The notes beneath the pieces were generated by a model. That model saw only the letters and a list, made by a program, of their open reading frames with translations. It did not search any database and was not told the DNA's origin. A stretch of 39,060 nucleotides of DNA from Rhodospirillales bacterium (GTDB lineage: Bacteria; Pseudomonadota; Alphaproteobacteria; Rhodospirillales; Magnetospirillaceae), in the NCBI GenBank assembly GCA_014380005.1, contig JACMKT010000005.1, forward strand, positions 1 to 39,060, given 5' to 3'. Position numbers and translations under genes: made by a program. Below, piece after piece: positions 17,792-25,750 of the stretch; within the stretch, counting starts at the first letter, position 1; each line of letters starts with the position of its first letter.

Positions 17792-19612
17792 CTACTCCTC
17801 GGCTTCTTCCTTGGCGCTACGCACCGGGATTTTCGGCACTTCGCGCAGCATGAAGTCGGGCATGTGATCGCCGAAGCCGATGACACCGTCGCGGTGCATC
17901 ATCTCGCCGATCCCCAGCTCGTCCACGCGGCCACGGCGGCGGCCGTCACCACGGTTGTCGCGGCGGCCGCGATCGCCACCACGGTCTTCAGCGGGGCGGG
18001 CATTGCGGTCGTCACGGCGCGGACGCTCGTCACGGCGGGGTTGCTGCTGCTGCTCGACCTGTTCGGTCCGCTCGGGGGGGGCTTCACGCTCGGGACGGGG
18101 CTCACGCTCAGCACGCGGTTCGCGGGCTTCACGCTCGGGACGGGGACCACGCTCGCGGCCACGGCCACGGCCACGGCCCGAACGCTCGGGGCGCCCGGTC
18201 TGCTCGGTGATTTCCTCGCCCGCGGGCAGGGCTTCCACCAGAACTTCCTCCACAGCGCTTTCCTCACGCGGGGTCTCGTAGCGGGGCTGCTCGTCACGGG
18301 GCTGTTCTTCACGGGGCTGGGCCTCGCGGCGCGGGGCGCCACGGCGGGGACGCTTGCCGTCTTCACTACCCCTGGCTTCGGCACCACCCTTGCTGGGCGG
18401 GCCACGGCGGCGCTTGCGGCCTTCCATGTCCAGTTCCAGGGCGGGGACGCCTTCGATGGCCAGACGCGGGATTTCCGTGCCGATCAGCTTTTCGATGGAC
18501 CCAACGAACTTGCCGTCATCGGGGGTGGCGATGGTGTAGGCCTTACCCGAGATGCCGGCACGACCGGTGCGGCCAATGCGGTGAACGTAATCTTCGGCGT
18601 GGATCGGCACATCGAAATTGAAGACGTGGCTGACCGCCTTGATATCGATGCCGCGCGCGGCCACGTCCGAGCACACCATCAGGCGGGCTTCGCCGGACTT
18701 GAACTTGTTCAAGGCCTCGATGCGCGCCGGCTGGGCCATGTCGCCATGGAATTGCACGGCGTCGAAACCATGCTTGGACAGGCTTTTGTACAGCACGTCC
18801 ACGTCACGCTTGCGATTGCAGAAGATGAACGCGTTTTTGACGTTCTCGACGCGGATGATGTGGCGCAGGGTCTCGCGCTTGTCGATGTCATCGACCACCG
18901 CCAGGAACTGCTCGATGGTGGTCGAGGCCGAAGACGGCGCCGATACCGAGATTTCCTTGGGGTTCATCAGGAACGCGTCGGCCAGGCGGCGAATCTCTGG
19001 GCCAAGCGTGGCCGAGAAGAACAGGGTTTGCCGGATCTTCGGCAGCAGACCGACAATGCGTTCGACATCGGGGATGAAGCCCATGTCCAGCATGCGGTCG
19101 GCCTCGTCGATGACCAGGACCTTGACGTCGTTGAGCAGGATGCGGCCGCGATCGAACATGTCCAGCAGGCGGCCCGGAGTGGCGATCAGCACATCGACGC
19201 CGCGATCCAGCAAAGCGACCTGGTCGCTCATGGATTCGCCGCCGATGATCAGCGCTTTCTTCAGGTTATGGTACTTGCCGTACTTGTCGAAGTTCTCGGC
19301 CACCTGGGCGGCCAATTCGCGGGTCGGCGCCAAGATGAGAGAGCGCGGCATGCGCGCCTTTGCCCGGCCAGCGGCCAGGATCTCGATCATGGGCAGTGTG
19401 AAACTTGCAGTTTTACCGGTGCCCGTTTGGGCACAACCAAGGACATCGCGCCCCATCAATACGACGGGGATGGCCTGTTCCTGAATGGGAGTGGGCGTGG
19501 TGTATCCCGATTCCTCAACAGCTTTGAGGAGCTCAGGACTCAGGCCCAATTCAGCGAAGTCCATGGTGTTCGGAGAGCCGTCCGTGCGGCTGGGGTCGTT
19601 CGAGTGTGTCAT
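17792..19612 (-). CDS. rhlE: DEAD-box ATP-dependent RNA helicase (RhlE type) with long charged tail
   Basis: A 606-residue RNA helicase. Motifs in order: Q motif (TPTPIQEQAIP, about 39-49), Walker A AQTGTGKT (61-68), PTREL, ATPGR, DEAD (169-172), SAT (200-202), and in domain 2 the VCSDVAARGIDI and HRIGRTGR motifs. The first about 390 residues are the conserved core, in the RhlE branch by the order and spacing of the motifs. The remaining about 200 are low complexity: short PREEQPRDEQPR-type repeats, then PER-rich and Arg/Gly/Asp-rich blocks, a likely disordered RNA-binding tail. The start at 19612 is the first ATG; MDFAELGL at residue 17 is an alternative. The RAM-domain gene follows. Confidence 0.93.
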   Translation of the reverse strand: MTHSNDPSRTDGSPNTMDFAELGLSPELLKAVEESGYTTPTPIQEQAIPVVLMGRDVLGCAQTGTGKTASFTLPMIEILAAGRAKARMPRSLILAPTRELAAQVAENFDKYGKYHNLKKALIIGGESMSDQVALLDRGVDVLIATPGRLLDMFDRGRILLNDVKVLVIDEADRMLDMGFIPDVERIVGLLPKIRQTLFFSATLGPEIRRLADAFLMNPKEISVSAPSSASTTIEQFLAVVDDIDKRETLRHIIRVENVKNAFIFCNRKRDVDVLYKSLSKHGFDAVQFHGDMAQPARIEALNKFKSGEARLMVCSDVAARGIDIKAVSHVFNFDVPIHAEDYVHRIGRTGRAGISGKAYTIATPDDGKFVGSIEKLIGTEIPRLAIEGVPALELDMEGRKRRRGPPSKGGAEARGSEDGKRPRRGAPRREAQPREEQPRDEQPRYETPREESAVEEVLVEALPAGEEITEQTGRPERSGRGRGRGRERGPRPEREAREPRAEREPRPEREAPPERTEQVEQQQQPRRDERPRRDDRNARPAEDRGGDRGRRDNRGDGRRRGRVDELGIGEMMHRDGVIGFGDHMPDFMLREVPKIPVRSAKEEAEE

Positions 19613-19735
19613 ATGGGTCCGGATAATAGAAGTTCAGGCCGGTATGTCAACGACGTAACCATAGACCACCTGCGGGGTTGGCGCAGTGTTGCCGCTGGGA
19701 TACGTTTTGCAAAGCGAATTCGAGGGAGAAACCCC

Positions 19736-20290
19736 ATGTTGCCCCCCATGTTGATCAATGCGAAACGGTCGTCGCTGCTGTTGGTGGACGTCCAGGAAAA
19801 CCTAGCGCCGGTCATGGCCGATGCCCGCTCGGTTTATCGCGGCTGTGGCCTGCTGTTGCGGGCGGCGGCGCGCCTGGACATCCCGGTTACCGCAAGTGAA
19901 CAATATTCCAAGGGTTTAGGTTCCACCGTGGGCGAATTAGCCCAATTGCTGCCCGAGGGCGCGGCGGTGGAGAAAATCCACTTCGCCTGTTCGGCGGAAC
20001 CGGCCATCACCGAACGGCTGGCCGCCCTGAACCGCAACCAAGTGGTCATCGCCGGTATCGAGGCCCATGTGTGCGTATTGCAAAGCGCGTTGGGGCTGAA
20101 GGCGCTGGGGTTTGAGGTGTTCGTGGTGGCCGATGCCTGCTCGTCGCGCTTGGCCGCCAATCATCAGGCCGCCATGCAGCGCCTTGCCACCAACGGCATC
20201 GGCGTGGTCACGGTGGAGATGGTGGTGTTCGAATGGCTGCACCGGGCCGGCACGCCCGAGTTCAAAGATTTGGTGGCGCTGATCAAATGA
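19736..20290 (+). CDS. isochorismatase-family cysteine hydrolase
   Basis: A 184-residue hydrolase. The catalytic triad of the family is in place: Asp18 (LLLVDVQENL), Lys80 (VEKIHFAC) and Cys113 (GIEAHVCVLQSA). The family includes isochorismatases, nicotinamidases and ureidoacrylate amidohydrolases; this one resembles the small YcaC/hydrolase subgroup whose substrate is open. The ATG at 19736 has GAGGGAGA 6 nt upstream; the frame is open for some 600 codons further upstream, opposite the helicase, which is an artefact of GC-rich codon use. It overlaps the next gene by ATGA. Confidence 0.88.
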   Translation: MLPPMLINAKRSSLLLVDVQENLAPVMADARSVYRGCGLLLRAAARLDIPVTASEQYSKGLGSTVGELAQLLPEGAAVEKIHFACSAEPAITERLAALNRNQVVIAGIEAHVCVLQSALGLKALGFEVFVVADACSSRLAANHQAAMQRLATNGIGVVTVEMVVFEWLHRAGTPEFKDLVALIK

Positions 20291-20982
20291 CCCAATCCCT
20301 GATCCTGCTGCCCGGCCTGCTGAATGATCACCGCTTGTGGGGCCACCAAGCCGCCGCCTTGGCCGACATGGTCCAGGTGTCCGTGGCCGATCTCAGCCTG
20401 GACGAGTCCCTGGCCGCCATGGCGGAGCGGGTGCTGGCGGCGGCGCCGCCCCGCTTTGCCTTGGCCGGGCTGTCCATGGGCGGCTATGTGGCGCTGGAGA
20501 TCATGCGCAAGGCGCCCGAGCGGGTGGAGCGGCTGGCCTTGCTGGACACCACGGCGCGGCCCGATACGCCCGAGCAAAGCCAGCGTCGTAGCGATGCCGT
20601 CGCCATTGCCCGTTCCGGCGGTTTCGACAAGATCATGCCGACCATGCTGCCCAATCTGCTGCACCCCGATCATCTGGCCCTGGAGCGCATTGCCGGTCTC
20701 GCCAAGGACATGGCCCGCGCCATCGGCCCGGACGCCTTCGCCCGCCAGCAGAACGCCATCATGCACCGCCCCGATTCCCGTCCCGTCCTGACCAGCATTG
20801 CCTGTCCGACGCTGGTGCTGGTGGGCCGCGACGATGCTCTGACGCCGCTGGACCGGGCTGAGGAAATGGCCGAACTGATCCCCCATGCCCGCTTGGTGGT
20901 GGTGGAGCAATGCGGTCACCTGTCGGCGCTGGAACAGCCCCAAGCAATCAGCGCGGTCATGCGGTATTGGCTCCAGGGGTAA
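20287..20982 (+). CDS. alpha/beta-fold hydrolase
   Basis: A 231-residue serine hydrolase. Triad: nucleophile Ser63 in GLSMGGY, acid Asp182 or 183 in LVLVGRDDALTP, and His211 in EQCGHLSALE. The oxyanion region LLPGLLNDHRLW begins the fold. There is no signal peptide. Translationally coupled to the isochorismatase-like gene through ATGA, so the two may act on the same compound class, which is unidentified. Confidence 0.88.
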   Translation: MTQSLILLPGLLNDHRLWGHQAAALADMVQVSVADLSLDESLAAMAERVLAAAPPRFALAGLSMGGYVALEIMRKAPERVERLALLDTTARPDTPEQSQRRSDAVAIARSGGFDKIMPTMLPNLLHPDHLALERIAGLAKDMARAIGPDAFARQQNAIMHRPDSRPVLTSIACPTLVLVGRDDALTPLDRAEEMAELIPHARLVVVEQCGHLSALEQPQAISAVMRYWLQG

Positions 20983-21051
20983 AATCAGGCAGCCTGTAAT
21001 ACTATTTGGGAATGGGGCGCGGTCAGAAGGCCGTCGTCTTGGGAGGTTGCT

Positions 21052-21825
21052 ATGGGCTCTCGCGGACCGAGGCTGTTGCGCAAGACCACCAACGGGGTTC
21101 TTGACGCGTTGCTGCAGGCGGCAGAGCACGCCTATAAAACCCACGCCATGGGCATGAACGGCCTGCACGATATTGTCGAGGGTCTGAAGGTTTCTCCTCA
21201 ATTCGACGAATTCTATCGCCGCGCCTATCGCGAGATGATGGAGGTGGTCGAGGCGGAAAAGCTGGAGCAAAAGCGCCAGAACGCCTTTGGCCGATTGATC
21301 ATCCATCCGCTCAGCGGCCTGTTCGATGACGGCACGCTGGACCGCGACATCCTGCCCAACATCTTTTCGTTCATTCATCTGGTGCTGGGCGACGACGCCG
21401 AAAGCTACGGCGAACGCTGCATCGAGCTGATCCGCGACATCCGCGAGGATTTGCTGGACGATTTCACCTGGGACGCCTTCTACAACGACCCTCAGGCCAA
21501 AGTCATCCTGTGGCACACCCTGACCCGCATCGCCACGTCATTCAAGCGCTGGGATTTGCGCAAGGACTGGTTCATCAAGCTGATGCAGTACACCCCCAGC
21601 ACGGTCAGCCTGGGCTCAAGCGCCTTTGTGGTGCGTGAACATGAGCATGTGGAGGAGCCCCGCGTGTTCGGCAATCACGAATTCTGCGCCTTCTTCCAGG
21701 CGATGTTCCACCCGCTGACTCAGTTGGAAGCGTCTGATGAGGAATTGTTCCGCCAAGAATTCGGCTCTGATCCGCACCATCTGATCGGGCAGTTCCTGGT
21801 GCATCTGGCGACGTGTCAGGTTTAG
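21052..21825 (+). CDS. conserved-looking protein of unknown function, 257 aa
   Basis: A soluble 257-residue protein, rich in aromatic and acidic residues, with no signal peptide or membrane segment. Segments such as LVLGDDAESYGERCIELIRDI, FTWDAFYNDPQAKVILWHTL and FAFFQAMFHPL-like stretches (CAFFQAMFHPLTQLE) look like a folded helical protein. I do not recognise a family. A good ribosome site, GGGAGG, precedes the ATG by about 5 nt. It ends just before a palindromic element and a bidirectional terminator. Confidence 0.75.
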   Translation: MGSRGPRLLRKTTNGVLDALLQAAEHAYKTHAMGMNGLHDIVEGLKVSPQFDEFYRRAYREMMEVVEAEKLEQKRQNAFGRLIIHPLSGLFDDGTLDRDILPNIFSFIHLVLGDDAESYGERCIELIRDIREDLLDDFTWDAFYNDPQAKVILWHTLTRIATSFKRWDLRKDWFIKLMQYTPSTVSLGSSAFVVREHEHVEEPRVFGNHEFCAFFQAMFHPLTQLEASDEELFRQEFGSDPHHLIGQFLVHLATCQV

Positions 21826-21835
21826 AAAAAAGGTT

Positions 21836-21939
21836 TTCACCACAAAGACACAAAGGACACGAAGACAGTGGGTTGGTGAAAGATTGTCATCCTGAACGAA
21901 TGGACATCTCCTTTGTGATCTTTGTGTCTTTGTGGTGAA
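21836..21939. repeat. palindromic intergenic element (CACAAAGACACAAAG type)
   Basis: Perfect 20-bp inverted arms: 21836-21855 (TTCACCACAAAGACACAAAG) and 21920-21939, about 64 bp apart. The arms continue imperfectly inward (gacacgaag / atcacaaag). It lies between convergent genes and immediately before the terminator, in the same context as the elements at 7.4 and 12.7 kb, but with a different unit. Confidence 0.8.
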
Positions 21940-21956
21940 CCTTATTTCACCCACAA

Positions 21957-21989
21957 AAAAGCCCCTCGCCAAAAAGGAGAGGGGCTTTT
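21957..21989. terminator. bidirectional rho-independent terminator
   Basis: AAAAGCCCCTC (21957-21967) pairs exactly with GAGGGGCTTTT (21979-21989) around an 11-nt loop. The GC stem is flanked by A and T runs on both sides, so it can stop the plus gene ending at 21825 and the minus pyrE ending at 22007. Confidence 0.88.
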
Positions 21990-22006
21990 CCGTAAACTCG
22001 CTCAGC

Positions 22007-22696
22007 TTACTCGGTGCGGCCGCCGTGCAGCTTGGACCATTGCACCGGGTCGTGCAGGAAGCTGCGGACGTCGTCGATGGTGCGCTTGTCGAACAGGCCG
22101 TCTTGCTCGGCCACTTCCAGCACGTCCCACCAATTGCACAGATAGCCCAGCTTGACGCCGATCTCGTTCAAATGCTTCAGGGCGCCGGGGAAGACGCCGT
22201 AGAAGAAGACCACGAACGAGTAATTGATTTCGGCGCCGGCCTCGCGGATGGCGTTGACGAAATTGACCTTGGACGCGCCGTCCGAGGCCAGATCCTCCAC
22301 CAGCACCACGCGGGCGCCGGGCTTGAAATCGCCTTCGATCTGGGCGTTGCGGCCAAAGCCCTTGGGCTTCTTGCGCACGTACAGCATGGGCAGCATGGTG
22401 CGGTCGGCGATCCAGGCGGCATACGGGATGCCGGCGGTTTCGCCACCGGCCACCGCGTCGATGGACTCATAGCCCACTTCGCGCTGGATGGTCTTGGTGG
22501 CCAATTCGCAAATCTTCTGGCGGGCGCGCGGGAAGCTGATCACCTTGCGGCAATCCACATAGACCGGGCTGGCCCAGCCCGAGGTCAGGATGTAGGGCTC
22601 CTCGGGGCGGAAATTAACGGCTTTGATTTCCAGCAGAATGCGCGCGGTGGTCAGTGCCGCCTGCTTCTGTTCAGGGGTGCGGGAAGCGGTTTGCAT
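22007..22696 (-). CDS. pyrE: orotate phosphoribosyltransferase
   Basis: A 229-residue PyrE, which converts orotate and PRPP to OMP in pyrimidine synthesis. The PRPP-binding motif VVLVEDLASDGASK is at about 130-143, FRPEEPYILTSGWASPVYVDCRK matches the orotate-site region, and YVRKKPKGFGRNAQIEGD is the flexible loop. It has an insertion-rich C-terminus (GYLCNWWDVLEVAEQDGLF) seen in the alphaproteobacterial form. Divergent from the crotonase gene with about 98 bp between starts. Confidence 0.95.
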   Translation of the reverse strand: MQTASRTPEQKQAALTTARILLEIKAVNFRPEEPYILTSGWASPVYVDCRKVISFPRARQKICELATKTIQREVGYESIDAVAGGETAGIPYAAWIADRTMLPMLYVRKKPKGFGRNAQIEGDFKPGARVVLVEDLASDGASKVNFVNAIREAGAEINYSFVVFFYGVFPGALKHLNEIGVKLGYLCNWWDVLEVAEQDGLFDKRTIDDVRSFLHDPVQWSKLHGGRTE

Positions 22697-22794
22697 GAGG
22701 AGACACCTGTGTCATGGAACCTGTCGCCTTGCCGGCTTGGGGCGGTATAGGCACAATCGTATATTCCTGCAAGACGGCAAACAAGGAAGTGCAC

Positions 22795-23577
22795 ATGTCG
22801 GACGTGATCCAGGTGGTGAAAGAGGGGCCGGTGGCTACCGTGGTGATCAACCGCCCCGACCGCATGAACGCCCTTAATTTGCCCGTGTGGCAGGGTTTGG
22901 CCGAGGCGTTCGAGGGCCTTGCCACGGATACATCCGTGCGCGCGGTCATTTTACGCGGCGCCGGCACCAAGGCGTTCGCGCCGGGCGCCGATATCGAGGA
23001 ATTCGAAACCCTGCGTGCCACCGCTCAGCAGGCCAAGGATTACGACAAGATCATGCGCCGGGCTTTGCAAGCGGTGACCAACTGTCCGACCCCGGTGGTC
23101 GCGCTGATCTTCGGCCCCTGCGTGGGCGGCGGGCTGGAACTGGCCTGCTGCTGCGATCTGCGTATCTCCGCCCGCTCGGGCTGCTTCGGCGTGCCCATCA
23201 ACAAGATTTCCGTGGTCATGGCATATCAGGAGTTGGCGGTCATCGCCCGCATCGCCGGCCCCGCCGTGGCATCGGAAATCCTGCTGGAAGCCCGCATCAT
23301 GGAAGCCGACGAGGCGTTATCCAAGGGCCTGCTGACCCGCGTGGTCGAGGACGACGCGGCGGAAGCCGAAGCCACCGCCACCGCCAAACGCATCGCCAAC
23401 GGCGCCCCCCTGGTAAATCGCTGGCACAAACAATTCATCCGCCGCCTGACCACCAACCCGGCCCCGCTGACCGAGGCCGAGCACGACGAATGCTACGTCT
23501 TCCTGGACAGTGCCGATTACCGCGAGGGCATGGCGGCGTTCAAGGAGAAGCGCCGGCCGGTGTTCAAGGGGGAGTAG
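22795..23577 (+). CDS. enoyl-CoA hydratase/isomerase (crotonase) family protein
   Basis: A 260-residue crotonase-fold enzyme. Oxyanion-hole regions are FAPGADIEEF (about 61-70) and GPCVGGGLELA (107-117), and Glu115 matches the first catalytic Glu of hydratases. The second catalytic Glu (in FGxPE) is missing: the sequence reads FGVPINKIS at 131-139. This argues for an isomerase, hydrolase or other crotonase reaction rather than a classical hydratase. The ATG at 22795 follows AAGGAAG by 6 nt. Confidence 0.87.
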   Translation: MSDVIQVVKEGPVATVVINRPDRMNALNLPVWQGLAEAFEGLATDTSVRAVILRGAGTKAFAPGADIEEFETLRATAQQAKDYDKIMRRALQAVTNCPTPVVALIFGPCVGGGLELACCCDLRISARSGCFGVPINKISVVMAYQELAVIARIAGPAVASEILLEARIMEADEALSKGLLTRVVEDDAAEAEATATAKRIANGAPLVNRWHKQFIRRLTTNPAPLTEAEHDECYVFLDSADYREGMAAFKEKRRPVFKGE

Positions 23578-23580
23578 GGT

Positions 23581-23811
23581 TTAATTCGCCTCGCCCGAAT
23601 ACCAATCCGGCTCGTCCATGCGGATGATGTCGCACAGACGGTCCACCACGCTGGGGCGCAGGGGCAGGTCTTCGGGCAGGGTGCGTTTGTAGCCGGCGGC
23701 CCAGCGCTTGGCCTCCAGCAATTCCGTGGGCGAGGCGTCGGTTTCCAGAATTTCGGCCAGTTTCAGGTCGTCGAGGCGGCCCATGATCTCCTCTACCTGC
23801 ACGCGATTCAT
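23581..23811 (-). CDS. small protein of unknown function, 76 aa
   Basis: A 76-residue acidic soluble protein (MNRVQVEEIMGRLDDLK at the start, DEPDWYSGEAN at the end). The ATG at 23811 has a strong ribosome site AGGAGGG 6 nt upstream. It reads like a genuine small gene because the codon use and the site agree. It is convergent with the crotonase gene and divergent from the ELM1-like gene by 95 bp. No family recognised. Confidence 0.72.
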   Translation of the reverse strand: MNRVQVEEIMGRLDDLKLAEILETDASPTELLEAKRWAAGYKRTLPEDLPLRPSVVDRLCDIIRMDEPDWYSGEAN

Positions 23812-23906
23812 GGCGATCCCTCCTGAGCCGTTGTTGTCGGGTTGCAATGGGGCCGGCTTTATTGGACCCTGCCGGCAGTTTTCAGGATGTAAGGACCCGT
23901 TGCCCC

Positions 23907-24878
23907 ATGCACAACGACCCTGGGCACAACGACCACGGCGCACCCGTCTGGGTATTGGCCGACGACCGCGCCGGTAATGTGGGGCAATGCCTGGGCGTGG
24001 CCGAGGCGTTGGGCTGGCCGTTCCAGGTCAAGCAAATCCGCTACGGTCGCCTGGGCCGGCTGCCCAATGTGCTGCGTGGTGCCTCGTTGTTGGGGGTGGA
24101 TGGCGCCAGCCGGGCCGGGCTGGTGGCGCCGTGGCCTCGGCTGGTCATCGCCGCCGGTCGCCGCACCGCGCCCGTCGCCCGCTGGATCAAGCGCCAATCG
24201 GGCGCCAAGCTGGTGCAGATCATGGACCCCGGTCCCGGTGGCCGGTCCGAGTTCGACCTGATTGCCGTTCCCGCCCATGACGGCACCGCCACGGGGAACA
24301 ATGTGCTGACAATGACCGGCGCCCCCCACCGCGTTACCGCCGCTAAGCTGGCCGAGGCCGCTGAACTGTGGCACCCCCGTTTCGCCCATTTGCCGCGCCC
24401 GTGGGTGGCGCTGGTCGTCGGCGGCTCCACCCGTCAGCGCCAGTTCACCCCGGCCATGGCGGCGGATTTGGGCCGCAGTGTGGCCGCTTTGGGCGGCTCC
24501 GTGCTGGTCACCACCAGCCGCCGCACCGGGGCCGAGGCCGAGGACGCCCTGCTGGCGACTTTGCCCGAACCGCGCTTCGTCCATCGCTGGGGTGCTGCCG
24601 GCGACAATCCCTATTTCGGCTTTCTCGCCTTGGCCGATGCCATCGTGGTGACCGGTGAATCCATGTCCATGGCCTGCGAGGCCTGCGCCGCTCCCGCTCC
24701 GGTCTATCTGTACGCCCCCGAGGCTCTGGTGGTGCCCAAGCACGCCCGCCTGCATGCCGAATTGTATGCGCGTGGGTTGGCCCGGCCCCTGGACGGTGCC
24801 ACGCTGGAGCCCTGGACCCACGCGCCGCTCAACGCCGCCACCGACATCGCCGCCGCCATCCGGGAGAAACTGGCATGA
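23907..24878 (+). CDS. ELM1-family (DUF1022) protein
   Basis: A 323-residue protein of the ELM1 family, named after the plant mitochondrial fission protein; bacterial members look like nucleotide-sugar-dependent glycosyltransferases of GT-B fold. Seen: VWVLADDRAGNVGQCLGVAEAL at the N-terminus, VQIMDPGPGG, the central WVALVVGGSTRQRQFT, and DAIVVTGESMSMACEACAA with the typical SMS motif. The ATG at 23907 follows TAAGGA by about 11 nt. It overlaps the protease gene by ATGA. Confidence 0.88.
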   Translation: MHNDPGHNDHGAPVWVLADDRAGNVGQCLGVAEALGWPFQVKQIRYGRLGRLPNVLRGASLLGVDGASRAGLVAPWPRLVIAAGRRTAPVARWIKRQSGAKLVQIMDPGPGGRSEFDLIAVPAHDGTATGNNVLTMTGAPHRVTAAKLAEAAELWHPRFAHLPRPWVALVVGGSTRQRQFTPAMAADLGRSVAALGGSVLVTTSRRTGAEAEDALLATLPEPRFVHRWGAAGDNPYFGFLALADAIVVTGESMSMACEACAAPAPVYLYAPEALVVPKHARLHAELYARGLARPLDGATLEPWTHAPLNAATDIAAAIREKLA

Positions 24879-25693
24879 GACGCTTTGCCCTTGCCGTGCT
24901 GCTGGTTGCCTGCTTGCCCGCCCAAGCCGGCCAGGAACAGCGGCTGAACCGGGAATTGCACGGCATCAAGGGCGGCGACGACCGGGTTGCCGTGGCCGCC
25001 GAGCAATATCCGTGGAGCGCCATGGGGCGCCTGAATAACGGCCTGGGCGGCCATTGCAGTGGCGTGCTGATCGGCCCCAAATTGCTGGCGACCGCCGCCC
25101 ATTGCCTGTGGAACCCGCGCACCCAAGGGGTGATCCCGGTCACCAGCCTGACCTTTGTCGCCGGTTATGACCGTGGCGCCTATCTGAAGGCGTCCAAGGT
25201 GACGCGCCTGCACCCGTCGCCGGCGTGGAGTTTTTCCGCCACCCCTGGCGGCTTGGCCTCGCGGGTCAACGATTGGGCACTGCTGGAACTGGAAGAGTCC
25301 CTGGGGGACGAAGTTGGATACGTGGCCCTGGGCAGTGACCCCGAGCAAGGCCAAGCGGTCACCGCCGCCGGTTACGGCAAGGACAAGGCCCATGTGCCCA
25401 CCGCCCATCTGGGCTGCCACGTGCTGGAGCGCCGGGGCGGCCTATTCGTCAATGATTGCGATGCGGTCCAGGGCGATTCCGGTGGCCCCATGCTGATCTG
25501 GCAGGGTGGCCAGCCGCGCGTTGCCGCGCTGAATGTGGCTGTGCTCATTGGTGCGGGCGATCTGGGCGTGGCGGTGGGCGTCAGTGCCTTCAAGGCGGAA
25601 GCGGCCAAGCTGGGCGCAATGGCCATGAGCAAAGCTGGCAGTGTGTCAAAGCCGCTGGACGGGGTGATCAAGGCCAAGGCCGAAGCGCGTTAA
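24875..25693 (+). CDS. secreted trypsin-like serine protease
   Basis: A 272-residue exported protease of the chymotrypsin fold (S1). A signal peptide (residues 1-18, ending AQA) is followed by a short proregion. The catalytic triad is His76 (LLATAAHC), Asp133 (NDWALLEL) and Ser202 (GDSGGP). Cys61-Cys77 and Cys181-Cys195 would form the usual disulfides. The C-terminal 50 residues have a repetitive KAEAAKLGAM... helical character. Coupled to the ELM1-like gene by ATGA. Substrate unknown. Confidence 0.9.
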   Translation: MRRFALAVLLVACLPAQAGQEQRLNRELHGIKGGDDRVAVAAEQYPWSAMGRLNNGLGGHCSGVLIGPKLLATAAHCLWNPRTQGVIPVTSLTFVAGYDRGAYLKASKVTRLHPSPAWSFSATPGGLASRVNDWALLELEESLGDEVGYVALGSDPEQGQAVTAAGYGKDKAHVPTAHLGCHVLERRGGLFVNDCDAVQGDSGGPMLIWQGGQPRVAALNVAVLIGAGDLGVAVGVSAFKAEAAKLGAMAMSKAGSVSKPLDGVIKAKAEAR

Positions 25694-25750
25694 CTTGCTC
25701 CGGGGCTCGTCTCCCCATACTATCGTTCTAATCGAAGGATGGAGGCGGTA

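Noticed and set aside
18060-18330. Repetitive GC-rich stretch considered as a CRISPR or minisatellite
   Set aside because: It is the coding sequence of the Arg/Glu/Pro-rich helicase tail; units are irregular and no spacers occur.
17864-20290. Long open frame on the plus strand opposite the DEAD-box helicase, about 600 codons before the isochorismatase start
   Set aside because: It mirrors the low-complexity and helicase codons, has Ala/Gly/Thr-rich composition, and lacks a ribosome site; only the part from 19736 is a real gene.
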